Shown here: positions 1 to 4,411 of the stretch, in pieces
Position numbering within the stretch: position 1 is the first letter of the stretch
How the letters are laid out: every line of letters starts with the position of its first letter
Source: Nanosynbacter sp.
GTDB taxonomy: Bacteria > Patescibacteriota > Saccharimonadia > Saccharimonadales > Saccharimonadaceae
Reading direction: 5' to 3'
NCBI GenBank assembly: GCA_015257445.1
Contig: JABZKE010000044.1
Span: forward strand, 1 to 5,070
Length of the DNA stretch: 5,070 nucleotides
Translations under genes and position numbers: made by a program
The notes under the pieces: generated by a model
The model's input: the letters and a program-made list of their open reading frames with translations, nothing else
The model's database searches: none
What the model was told of the DNA's origin: nothing

Positions 1-225
1 AATCTAAGCTATATGGAGACTAGAATGATTTTTCACTGCCTAGATGAAAGAGAATCTGAAAGATTAATATCTTCACCCGATGCGGTAAATCTCAAACAAG
101 GTGAACTTCTATATATGAACAGAGGCATGAATGAGCCAGTTTTCTGTAGTTTTGAGAATTTTACCGATAAAGACGTTAAAGAGCTAATCAAATCTAATAA
201 TCTGGTTAATCTTGGCGAAGAATAG
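1..225 (+). CDS. ftsK: C-terminal fragment of an FtsK/SpoIIIE-type DNA translocase motor (gene starts before the window)
   Basis: The frame is open from the first base to the TAG at 223-225, so this is probably the 3' end of a longer gene; the ATG at 13 is probably internal. FtsK-family motors are hexameric ATPases that pump double-stranded DNA at the division septum. The fragment aligns almost without gaps to the end of the FtsK motor domain: a T-R-M-x-F strand (E. coli T-R-I-A-F), then a D-A-x-x-L...G-E-L-L-Y segment (E. coli G-A-E-S-L-L...G-D-M-L-Y), then E-P-V and finally T-D-K-D-V-K-E-L-I (E. coli R-D-Q-E-V). That alignment is from memory of the family. In usual FtsK proteins a linker and a gamma winged-helix domain of about 60-70 residues follow; here the protein ends about ten residues after the motor. 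The gene 135 bp downstream encodes a gamma-like domain. Walker motifs lie outside the window, so a related plasmid-type translocase is possible. Confidence 0.72.
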   Translation, partial: NLSYMETRMIFHCLDERESERLISSPDAVNLKQGELLYMNRGMNEPVFCSFENFTDKDVKELIKSNNLVNLGEE

Positions 226-343
226 TATGCAAGATCCATACAGTCTTGAGGTCCATTATGGGATATCCAGACGATCTGAAAGTTTTATCCTGCATGACAT
301 TATTCAACGTTGCAGATCCTTAGTAAGTTGTTTATGGAAAAAA

Positions 344-352
344 TGTTATAAT
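344..352 (+). promoter_or_regulatory. Extended -10 promoter of the PPase/gamma fusion gene, leaderless
   Basis: A perfect TATAAT at 347-352 is preceded by TG at 344-345 (TGnTATAAT), the extended -10 form that can work without a good -35; no convincing -35 lies 16-18 bp upstream. Only seven bases separate the -10 from the ATG at 360, so transcription should start at or next to the A of the start codon, leaving no room for a Shine-Dalgarno in the mRNA. Confidence 0.7.
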
Positions 353-359
353 AAGAGAT

Positions 360-965
360 ATGAAGACGGCGGACTATCTTGGAAAAATAGTTACAGTTAA
401 AATTTATCGCCCAATGGGTAGCAAGCATCCAAAACACGGCTTTATTTATCCAGTTAATTATGGTTTTGTCCCGAATACAAAATCTTCTGATGGCGAAAAG
501 CTAGGCGTGTATCTTTTAGGAGTTTTTGAGCCAGTAGAAGAATATACTGGCAGATGTATTGCATACGTTAGAAGACTTTACGGCGATGATGATAAATTGA
601 TTGTTGTCCCTAAAGATAAAAACTATTACCTCGATCAAATCGATTCACTCATTGAATTCCAAGAACGATTCTTTAGCTATAAGATAAAATATAATTCTGA
701 TGCCTTATACAACATTGGACTACCTCACTCATATATGTTAGAAAAAATAATCGAAGATATGATTGAAGTAGATGCGTTTAGTATTTCTCGTATTCAGGTT
801 AAATTCTCGATGGGCCACGGTTTTGTAGCAAGAGTACAAAATTTATTTGATGCACTAGGGATTATTGGGCCACAAAATGGCAATAAAGCTCGTGAGCTAT
901 TAATAAAGGATCGTGACGAAATATTGCAAAAGATAGATAGTTTTATGAATGAAAAAATTTTTTAA
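360..965 (+). CDS. Fusion protein: inorganic-pyrophosphatase-like domain plus FtsK-gamma-like winged helix
   Basis: This is a 201-residue protein with two recognisable parts. Residues ~5-110 match the short soluble pyrophosphatase family seen in Firmicutes: G-K-x-V-T-V, R-P-x-G-S-x-H-P, Y-P-V-N-Y-G-F-V-P (30-38), D-G-E (44-46), G-V-x-E-P-V, D-D-K-L-I-V-V-P (77-84) and F-Q-E-R-F-F (100-105). In active relatives the metal site reads D-G-E/D-x-x-D; here the last Asp is Gly49, so catalysis may be weak or lost. Residues ~125-183 align without gaps to FtsK gamma: S-I-S-x-I-Q (141-146), G-H-G-F-V-A-R (152-158; family G-Y-N-R-A-A-R), G-I-I-G-P (167-171) and G-N-K-A-R-E-L-L (174-181; family G-S-K-P-R-E-V-L). 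The gamma domain binds polar DNA motifs and XerD in known FtsK. The ATG at 360 follows the promoter directly. Inference: it may work with the upstream motor that lacks gamma. Domain calls are firm; the joint role is not. Confidence 0.85.
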   Translation: MKTADYLGKIVTVKIYRPMGSKHPKHGFIYPVNYGFVPNTKSSDGEKLGVYLLGVFEPVEEYTGRCIAYVRRLYGDDDKLIVVPKDKNYYLDQIDSLIEFQERFFSYKIKYNSDALYNIGLPHSYMLEKIIEDMIEVDAFSISRIQVKFSMGHGFVARVQNLFDALGIIGPQNGNKARELLIKDRDEILQKIDSFMNEKIF

Positions 966-998
966 TGCTAATAATTAGCTTTAAATATAATAATAGCT

Positions 999-1022
999 GC
1001 CTAGTATGCTTCGCATACAGGC
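999..1022. terminator. Stem-loop after the fusion gene (possible terminator or RNA end hairpin)
   Basis: GCCT/AGGC and GTATGC/GCATAC arms form a ten-pair stem with one bulged A and a three-base TTC loop, 34 bases after the stop at 965. No clean T-run follows directly, so it may stabilise the transcript end rather than end transcription. Confidence 0.45.
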
Positions 1023-1027
1023 GTCTG

Positions 1028-1074
1028 ATTCGTCGAAATAAAAAAGTATCGCTACGCTCCTTATTTTAATTTTT
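1028..1074. repeat. Degenerate intergenic repeat, copy A
   Basis: Starts with ATTCGTCGAAATAAAAAA, containing the odd palindrome TTCG-T-CGAA, then a small weak hairpin and TTATTTTAATTTTT. A second copy with the same order of parts lies at 1186-1232, and a poorer one at about 1556-1586. Each follows a short G+C-rich hairpin-forming stretch. Confidence 0.55.
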
Positions 1075-1078
1075 AAAA

Positions 1079-1111
1079 CTTAAAATTATAGAATAAATTC
1101 TAAATTTTAAG
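1079..1111. terminator. Long AT-rich stem-loop (possible bidirectional terminator)
   Basis: CTTAAAATT (1079-1087) pairs with AATTTTAAG (1103-1111), and TAGAAT pairs with ATTCTA inside, giving a 15-pair stem with a single bulged A and a two-base centre. It lies between the end of the + strand fusion gene and the end of the - strand tRNA transcript. Pairing is all A-T except two or three pairs, so its termination strength is uncertain. Confidence 0.4.
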
Positions 1112-1185
1112 CCTTAAAAATAAAAATAGAGTTCTTCGAACTAGATATTTCTCTCATGGAGCACGCCTGGCTTCGCGGCTACTCC

Positions 1186-1232
1186 ATTCGTCGAAAATAA
1201 AAAATAAACCCCTGCGGGTTTTATTTTGTTAT
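1186..1232. repeat. Degenerate intergenic repeat, copy B
   Basis: ATTCGTCGAAAATAAAAAAT followed by a hairpin and TTTTATTTTGTTATTTT, matching copy A at 1028 in sequence and order. Just upstream, TGGAG (1157-1161) and CTCCA (1182-1186) form an outer stem with a GCC/GGC inner stem. The text CTCATGGAGC at 1153-1162 resembles the 3' end and flank of tRNA-Thr at 1240-1248, so the copy may derive from a duplication of that end. Confidence 0.55.
1198..1222 (-). terminator. Rho-independent terminator of the tRNA-Tyr/tRNA-Thr transcript
   Basis: AAACCC (1206-1211) and GGGTTT (1216-1221) form a six-pair stem with a four-base loop. Read on the minus strand it is followed by ATTTTTTATTTT, 22 bases after the tRNA-Thr 3' end. 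T-rich sequence on the + side too makes it possibly bidirectional. Confidence 0.65.
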
Positions 1233-1242
1233 TTTCTCCTCA

Positions 1243-1317
<75 letters not shown>

Positions 1318-1320
1318 GGG

Positions 1321-1336
1321 TCATGTATAAACATGA
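1321..1336 (-). other. Perfect hairpin in the spacer between the two tRNAs
   Basis: TCATGT (1321-1326) and ACATGA (1331-1336) pair perfectly around a four-base loop and fill nearly all of the 20-base spacer. Such a helix could guide nuclease processing of the dicistronic precursor; this role is inferred. Confidence 0.5.
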
Positions 1337-1337
1337 T

Positions 1338-1422
1338 TGGTGCTGGAGGTAGGACTCGAACCTACGAAGGTGTAACCCGAGAGATTTACAGTCTCTTGTC
1401 ATTGCCGCTAGACTACTCCAGC
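1338..1422 (-). tRNA. tRNA-Tyr (anticodon GTA), CCA encoded
   Basis: Minus-strand type II tRNA of 85 bases: acceptor GCTGGAG/CTCCAGC, D stem GTC/GAC, anticodon stem AGAGA/TCTCT with loop CTGTAAA (anticodon GTA, reading UAU and UAC), a long variable arm as expected for bacterial tRNA-Tyr, T stem GTAGG/CCTAC with loop TTCGAGT, discriminator A and encoded CCA. It is the first gene of the pair. In many bacteria Tyr and Thr tRNAs sit together near tuf (with Gly); here only Tyr and Thr remain and no tuf is in view. Confidence 0.97.
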
Positions 1423-1474
1423 TTTTAAAATTCATCTACCTGCTGGCGTGAGCCAAGCCCAGACAGATAGGAAT

Positions 1475-1503
1475 ATTATAGCAAGGTGAGGGAGATTTTT
1501 CAA
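1475..1503 (-). promoter_or_regulatory. Strong sigma70-type promoter of the tRNA-Tyr/tRNA-Thr transcript
   Basis: On the minus strand TTGAAA (1498-1503) and a perfect TATAAT (1475-1480) are separated by exactly 17 bases. The start should fall near 1468, giving a leader of about 45 bases to be removed before tRNA-Tyr. Fits the need for strong constant expression of tRNA genes. Confidence 0.85.
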
Positions 1504-1534
1504 CAGGTTTCTGGAAATAAAAGATATGGAAAAA

Positions 1535-1586
1535 TTTCATGGAGCCTAGAAGTGCATTCGTGGAATATGGGTTTATTTTTTAGAAA
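1535..1586. repeat. Possible third, worn copy of the intergenic repeat
   Basis: TTCATGGAGCC (1536-1546) followed by GCATTCGTGGAAT and TTTATTTTTTAG echoes CATGGAGC, ATTCGTCGAA and the T-rich end of copy B at 1153-1232, with the inner part shorter. It lies on the other side of the tRNA pair. Similarity is by eye and weak in the middle. Confidence 0.35.
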
Positions 1587-1612
1587 TAAGAAATGAGCAC
1601 TTTTGGATGCCC
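1583..1612 (-). terminator. Weaker upstream-like unit of a tandem terminator
   Basis: On the minus strand GGGCAT and GTGCTC pair (with two G-T wobbles) around a six-base loop, followed by ATTTCTTATTTC. The unit resembles the stronger terminator about 40 bases away, with flanking T-T-A-G-x-A-A-T-A-A shared, so the two look like a tandem duplication. Confidence 0.4.
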
Positions 1613-1624
1613 TAATTTTTTAGG

Positions 1625-1652
1625 AATAAAAAGGAGCGCTTGTGGGCGCCCC
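1625..1652 (-). terminator. Rho-independent terminator, probably for the 1777-2718 gene
   Basis: On the minus strand GGGGCGC (1652-1646) pairs with GCGCTCC (1639-1633) over a six-base loop with one G-T wobble, then TTTTTATT. It lies 125 bases after the stop codon, which leaves a long 3' untranslated end. Confidence 0.7.
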
Positions 1653-1656
1653 ATTT

Positions 1657-1675
1657 TTGCGCAAAGTTTGCGCAA
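1657..1675 (+). repeat. Nine-base perfect inverted repeat with T-run
   Basis: TTGCGCAAA and TTTGCGCAA meet around a single G, so the folded RNA would have a seven-pair stem with a five-base loop. TTTTT follows on the + strand, as in a + strand terminator, although no + strand gene precedes it; it could instead be a protein-binding palindrome or block antisense reading. Confidence 0.5.
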
Positions 1676-1776
1676 TTTTTGCAATTTTTAGGTTTTGAAT
1701 TAGGTATTCAGGTTTAGCTTTTGTTTGAAATTGGGTATGAGTTTAAGTTATCAGTCGAGTTATTTTTTGCCTAATT
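1676..1776. other. Non-coding AT-rich 3' region of the hydrolase-like gene
   Basis: No reading frame, RNA gene or clear site is visible. Two loosely similar stretches at about 1693-1716 and 1723-1747 (both start TTTGAA, contain GGTAT and end TTTA-rich) hint at a worn tandem duplication. This is the closest part of the 3' untranslated end of the minus-strand gene. Confidence 0.35.
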
Positions 1777-2718
1777 TCAATCAAGTTTAGCTATTTTGGG
1801 ACCGTGGTGGTGATAGAAAGAAATAATTTTCTCATCCTCCGGAATTTCTACCTCGATTGTTATCGGCCGAAAGGTACGACGGAAACCACACAAATCATAA
1901 TAAGCCTTCAGAAGATTAGAAGTGTTTCTAGTGTCTCCGTGGGGATTACTGGTCATCGCGAAATGGGCGCCAGTAAAAGTTTTACGAACTACTTCGTTAT
2001 CTAGCAAATAATCTTTTTCAGAGAGGATTAGATTTCTGGGTAACCTGTCATCGCCGAGGTCTCTAGTGTTGTTACGGAGAGCCAGATATTGGTCAACTAA
2101 TAACGCCAGAGAGCTACTGCTTTTTTCCAGATCGAAGTTCGGAATGATTGGAATAAAGCCAAGCCAGCCTAAAAGAAATCTTGACGCGAGTAGAAGTGGC
2201 CCGCCATATTTGAGCAGTGTATGAAGCGGCTCTTTAAGGAAAAACCCATAGGTGCAAGGATTCAGGCTAAAGGTTGCATCGAAATTGTTTTCCATTTTGT
2301 GAATGACGATGTCGCCTATACTAATGGAATGACCAATTGTGGTGCGGCTGAGACGTTTAAATTCCTTGTTGCGTCGAACGACAGCCTTTCTCATGGCTGT
2401 AACGTAGGTCGGCACATCAAAGCCAAAATTGCTGTAGCATAATGCATAAACTCCGTCACCATCATGCAAGTGATCTAAAATATAGTTAAATGCACTAATG
2501 GAGGAATTTTGTACTCCGCAGATTTGGAAAAAATCTGCTTTGCCATTGGCTTTGCCATGACGTACCGTGCGAACACGAGTGGTGGCAGAAATCAGAGCCT
2601 TACGCAGAATAGCTGCGCTGACTGAATTGATTACCATAAAAACGATAATCCACTGCCATGTTTTCGGTAGTTCTGTGAAACCTAAAATTGCAAGTGTTTG
2701 ATAAAAAAATGTACTCAT
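1777..2718 (-). CDS. Membrane-associated alpha/beta-hydrolase-like protein of unknown substrate
   Basis: The ATG at 2718 is chosen over an in-frame ATG at 2757 because it alone has a Shine-Dalgarno (AGGGGG, six-base gap), giving 313 residues. Residues ~21-38 are a hydrophobic helix (W-Q-W-I-I-V-F-M-V-I...), likely a membrane anchor; residues ~171-193 (G-G-P-L-L-L...P-I-I-P) are a second hydrophobic stretch. The order of motifs suggests an alpha/beta hydrolase: a strand ending A-L-C-Y-S-N-F-G, then I-G-H-S-I-S (Ser131 as possible nucleophile), L-I-L-S-E-K-D (Asp236) and N-P-H-G-D (His260). The elbow is G-H-S-I-S rather than the usual G-x-S-x-G, so activity is uncertain. It stands alone, with its own promoter and terminator. 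Fold assignment is an inference from motifs; I do not recognise the exact family. Confidence 0.8.
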   Translation of the reverse strand: MSTFFYQTLAILGFTELPKTWQWIIVFMVINSVSAAILRKALISATTRVRTVRHGKANGKADFFQICGVQNSSISAFNYILDHLHDGDGVYALCYSNFGFDVPTYVTAMRKAVVRRNKEFKRLSRTTIGHSISIGDIVIHKMENNFDATFSLNPCTYGFFLKEPLHTLLKYGGPLLLASRFLLGWLGFIPIIPNFDLEKSSSSLALLVDQYLALRNNTRDLGDDRLPRNLILSEKDYLLDNEVVRKTFTGAHFAMTSNPHGDTRNTSNLLKAYYDLCGFRRTFRPITIEVEIPEDEKIISFYHHHGPKIAKLD

Positions 2719-2724
2719 TTTTGA

Positions 2725-2730
2725 CCCCCT
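2725..2730 (-). promoter_or_regulatory. Shine-Dalgarno deciding the start at 2718
   Basis: AGGGGG on the minus strand, preceded by an A-run and six bases before the ATG at 2718. No such site precedes the ATG at 2757. Confidence 0.8.
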
Positions 2731-2771
2731 TTTTTGTGAACATGCAACAAAAATCAAAATGTATCAGAGAT

Positions 2772-2800
2772 ATATTACCACATTTTAATGGTTATGTCAA
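2772..2800 (-). promoter_or_regulatory. Sigma70-type promoter of the hydrolase-like gene
   Basis: A perfect -35 TTGACA (2795-2800 on the minus strand) and TAATAT (2772-2777) with a 17-base spacer; TGG directly before the -10 gives the extended TGn form. Expected start near 2765, a leader of about 47 bases. The -35 almost touches the divergent repeat that begins at 2806. Confidence 0.8.
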
Positions 2801-2805
2801 TCTGT

Positions 2806-2871
2806 CGTAATAGCTCAGGACCTTTGCAACAAAAAGGCAATAAGTATTGCCAATAAAAAATAGGTTGATAT
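2806..2871 (+). repeat. Promoter-linked direct repeat, copy 1
   Basis: Begins CGTAATAGCTCAGG, then C-x-TTTG, an A-run, AATAAGT, TTG, an A/T run and TTGAT. A second copy with the same order lies at 3632-3693. Each sits upstream of a + strand gene and is followed by an extended -10 (TGCTAATAT here, TGCTAAAAT there), so it may be a shared control element. Within this copy GGCAAT/ATTGCC (2836-2851) makes a perfect six-pair hairpin which, read on the minus strand, is followed by TTTTTGTT and could stop antisense transcription; this hairpin is not kept in copy 2. Confidence 0.65.
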
Positions 2872-2879
2872 TGTTATTA

Positions 2880-2888
2880 TGCTAATAT
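2880..2888 (+). promoter_or_regulatory. Extended -10 promoter of the 2967 gene
   Basis: TGCTAATAT, with no good -35 at the usual distance. Expected start near 2895 and a leader of about 70 bases. The same TGCTAAwAT occurs at a like distance from the second repeat copy. Confidence 0.5.
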
Positions 2889-2953
2889 TGATAAATTTTT
2901 AAAAAAATATAGAATATAGTTAGATAGGTTACTTTTACCCTACGCACATTAAG

Positions 2954-2961
2954 AAGGAGGT
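2954..2961 (+). promoter_or_regulatory. Full-consensus Shine-Dalgarno
   Basis: AAGGAGGT, five bases before the ATG at 2967. This is the strongest ribosome binding site in the window and fixes the start of the following gene. Confidence 0.85.
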
Positions 2962-2966
2962 ACGTA

Positions 2967-3464
2967 ATGGATGATTCGATGGATATTGCACTACAATCAC
3001 TACAATATTTGACACTCGGTCTTATCCCAGGGCTTTATGGTGAGGATGATTTTCTACCTCTGCGATTTTCTGGACTGGAAATTACCGAGGAAGGCGGAAG
3101 TGAGTCACACGAAAGCGAGTCACGAAAAAGAAAACGTGATTACGAAGACATCAAAAGAAGATTCTACCACGAAAGTAACCGGACCGAGTAAGGATGCTAC
3201 ACCTGAAGTATTAGAAGCAAGACAGGCGGCCAGAAATGATTATGGACTAGCCCCACTGAAGGATTCTGACCCAAGTAGGTCACACCCGGGAACATTCCAA
3301 ATGGTTTCTGATTTCAATATCAGAGAAGTGGAAGACCTGAGAGATGAATATACCGACCTATATCAAGGACGGTACCGATGCCCTGGTTTGGGCACGAGTC
3401 TAATCCTAATCGCGATGATTTATTTAAAGATCTCGATGCAAATGCCATCGTAAGTCACAACTAA
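2967..3464 (+). pseudogene. Small gene of unknown function with two compensating frame shifts
   Basis: The start is firm (consensus Shine-Dalgarno) and a strong terminator follows, but no single frame is open. The frame starting at 2967 reads M-D-D-S-M-D-I-A-L-Q... and stops at 3189-3191. The +1 frame is open from 3013 and reads a charged, protein-like stretch (S-K-D-A-T-P-E-V-L-E-A-R... E-Y-T-D-L-Y-Q-G). From about 3348 the first frame opens again, reading M-P-W-F-G-H-E-S-N-P-N-R-D-D-L-F-K-D-L-D-A and ending at TAA 3462-3464, just before the terminator. Third codon positions there are more A/T-rich than in the +1 frame. Joined, the product is about 165 residues, acidic N-terminus, charged middle, no signal peptide or known domain. 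Options: worn gene, sequencing or assembly error, or recoding. The +1 frame alone, 3037-3453, would end in a hydrophobic tail and lacks a good ribosome site. Confidence 0.55.
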
Positions 3465-3470
3465 TCTCCA

Positions 3471-3502
3471 AAAAAGAGCCTCGCAGAAATGCGGGGCTTT
3501 TT
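3471..3502 (+). terminator. Strong rho-independent terminator of the 2967 gene
   Basis: AGCCTCGCA (3477-3485) pairs with TGCGGGGCT (3490-3498) over a GAAA tetraloop, with one G-T wobble, then a T-run ending at 3502; an A-run comes before. It starts seven bases after the TAA at 3464, supporting that as the true gene end. Confidence 0.92.
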
Positions 3503-3631
3503 GCATTCGGATACACATGATTAGCTTCGCTTTGAATTGACTGTTCTTTGCTATTTTTAGTGACTGTTTTATTACTGCCCTCCCCCTATAAGCATAAATA
3601 TAAAAGTAATAACTTCAATATAGAAACTACC
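3503..3631. other. Non-coding AT-rich spacer
   Basis: Between the terminator and the second repeat copy I see no reading frame, RNA gene or strong palindrome. Confidence 0.5.
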
Positions 3632-3693
3632 CGTAATAGCTCAGGGCTTTTGAATAAAAAAGTAATAAGTCTTGATAAAATAATTAGATTGAT
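3632..3693 (+). repeat. Promoter-linked direct repeat, copy 2
   Basis: Same order of parts as the copy at 2806: CGTAATAGCTCAGG identical over 14 bases, then C-T-TTTG, an A-run, AATAAGT, TTG, A/T run and TTGAT. It lies upstream of the Nudix gene and 86 bases before an extended -10 (77 in copy 1). The two copies flank the 2967 gene, so they could also be ends left by a duplication or insertion of that gene. Confidence 0.65.
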
Positions 3694-3714
3694 CCATTTT
3701 TAATTCGATAGCCA

Positions 3715-3723
3715 TGCTAAAAT
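3715..3723 (+). promoter_or_regulatory. Extended -10 promoter of the Nudix gene
   Basis: TGCTAAAAT, without a clear -35. Expected start near 3730, giving a leader of about 100 bases that contains a 25-base palindrome and a second small hairpin (3788-3803). Confidence 0.5.
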
Positions 3724-3752
3724 AAAACAAATAGTACACGATAAAGTGATGC

Positions 3753-3777
3753 AACTTGTCGGAATTTCCGACAAGTT
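3753..3777. promoter_or_regulatory. Perfect 25-base palindrome in the Nudix leader (operator or RNA stem)
   Basis: AACTTGTCGGAA and TTCCGACAAGTT mirror each other perfectly around a single T. It lies about 25 bases downstream of the expected transcription start. As DNA it fits a dimeric repressor site acting as a roadblock; as RNA it makes an eleven-pair stem with a three-base loop. No T-run follows, so it is not a normal terminator. Confidence 0.7.
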
Positions 3778-3831
3778 TAAATTGAAAGTAGGCATGAGCC
3801 TGCGATGTGAATAAAAAATAGGATTAATACT

Positions 3832-4365
3832 ATGGTTGATGGTGTAGTTGGTTACAATATTATTTATGAGGATTATGGAAATATTTTTCTTGATGATTTT
3901 ATAGGTAGTTGGCCGGGAGAGGCTTCCCGTGGGATTATACAATTCCCTGACGGCGATATCTTAGTTTTCTTTAAAGAGCGGATCGGCCAATACAAGCTAC
4001 CTGGGGGTGGTAAGGAAAATGATGAAACTCCAGAGCAGACTTTTATGCGTGAAGCTTATGAGGAAACTGGTTATATGGTAAAAAATATACGCAAGATTGG
4101 AGTTGTAAGGGATCAGACACAGATTTCGCATATCTTTATAGCGGAGCCATATGGAGAGGCGCAAGAAATCCACCCAGATGAGGATGAAATTAAATTTGGT
4201 GTCAAATGTTTAAAGATGAACCCAGTGGATGTCTTAAAAAATATGAAAAAGTTTATCATTGAACATAAAGATTATTCAGACGAAAATTCATTACTCCAAT
4301 GTTATTTCACTCAGAGAGATTGTAAAATTTTGGAATACTTCCTAAATCACAACTTGTCAGCGTGA
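3832..4365 (+). CDS. Nudix hydrolase
   Basis: A 177-residue protein of the Nudix superfamily, whose members cleave nucleoside diphosphates linked to another group (damaged nucleotides, nucleotide sugars, cofactors). The Nudix box G-x5-E-x7-R-E-x-x-E-E-x-G is complete at residues 59-80: Gly59, Glu65, Arg73, Glu74, Glu77, Glu78 and Gly80, preceded by K-L-P-G-G-G. The metal-binding glutamates are all there; the usual bulky aliphatic residues in the box are Ala75 and Tyr76. The N-terminal ~35 residues and the acidic H-P-D-E-D-E-I stretch (114-120) are not enough to name a substrate. The start has AGGA eight bases upstream. It has its own leader with a large palindrome, so regulation is likely; the 3' end converges with the thioredoxin-like gene 46 bases away. 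Family is certain, substrate unknown. Confidence 0.93.
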   Translation: MVDGVVGYNIIYEDYGNIFLDDFIGSWPGEASRGIIQFPDGDILVFFKERIGQYKLPGGGKENDETPEQTFMREAYEETGYMVKNIRKIGVVRDQTQISHIFIAEPYGEAQEIHPDEDEIKFGVKCLKMNPVDVLKNMKKFIIEHKDYSDENSLLQCYFTQRDCKILEYFLNHNLSA

Positions 4366-4378
4366 AATAGTTTTCTAT

Positions 4379-4397
4379 ATAAAATATTTTATTTTTA
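4379..4397. terminator. Weak AT palindrome between convergent genes
   Basis: ATAAAATATTTTAT is a perfect palindrome followed by TTTT on the + strand, in the 46-base gap between two convergent genes. With only A-T pairs it is a weak candidate for a shared terminator. Confidence 0.3.
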
Positions 4398-4411
4398 TGC
4401 TCTTCGTGAAA

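Noticed and set aside
212..400. Possible small + strand gene (ATG at 227 or TTG at 212) between the FtsK end and the fusion gene
   Set aside because: No convincing Shine-Dalgarno, contains the promoter of the next gene, overlaps its start by 41 bases, and the product resembles nothing I know.
2221..2442. Plus-strand open frame inside the hydrolase-like gene
   Set aside because: Antisense shadow of a gene with good start signals and protein features on the minus strand.
2806..2820. tRNA-like D-arm text (TAGCTCAGG) in the direct repeat
   Set aside because: No matching GAGC, anticodon arm, T arm or acceptor follows in either copy.
3037..3453. Stand-alone gene in the +1 frame of the 2967 locus
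   Set aside because: Poor ribosome site at its ATG and a better start, codon pattern and stop in the 2967 frame on both sides; kept as the middle part of the shifted gene.
3700..3942. Minus-strand open frame over the Nudix leader and gene start
   Set aside because: Shadow of the Nudix gene and its leader; no ribosome site or promoter and an unlikely composition.
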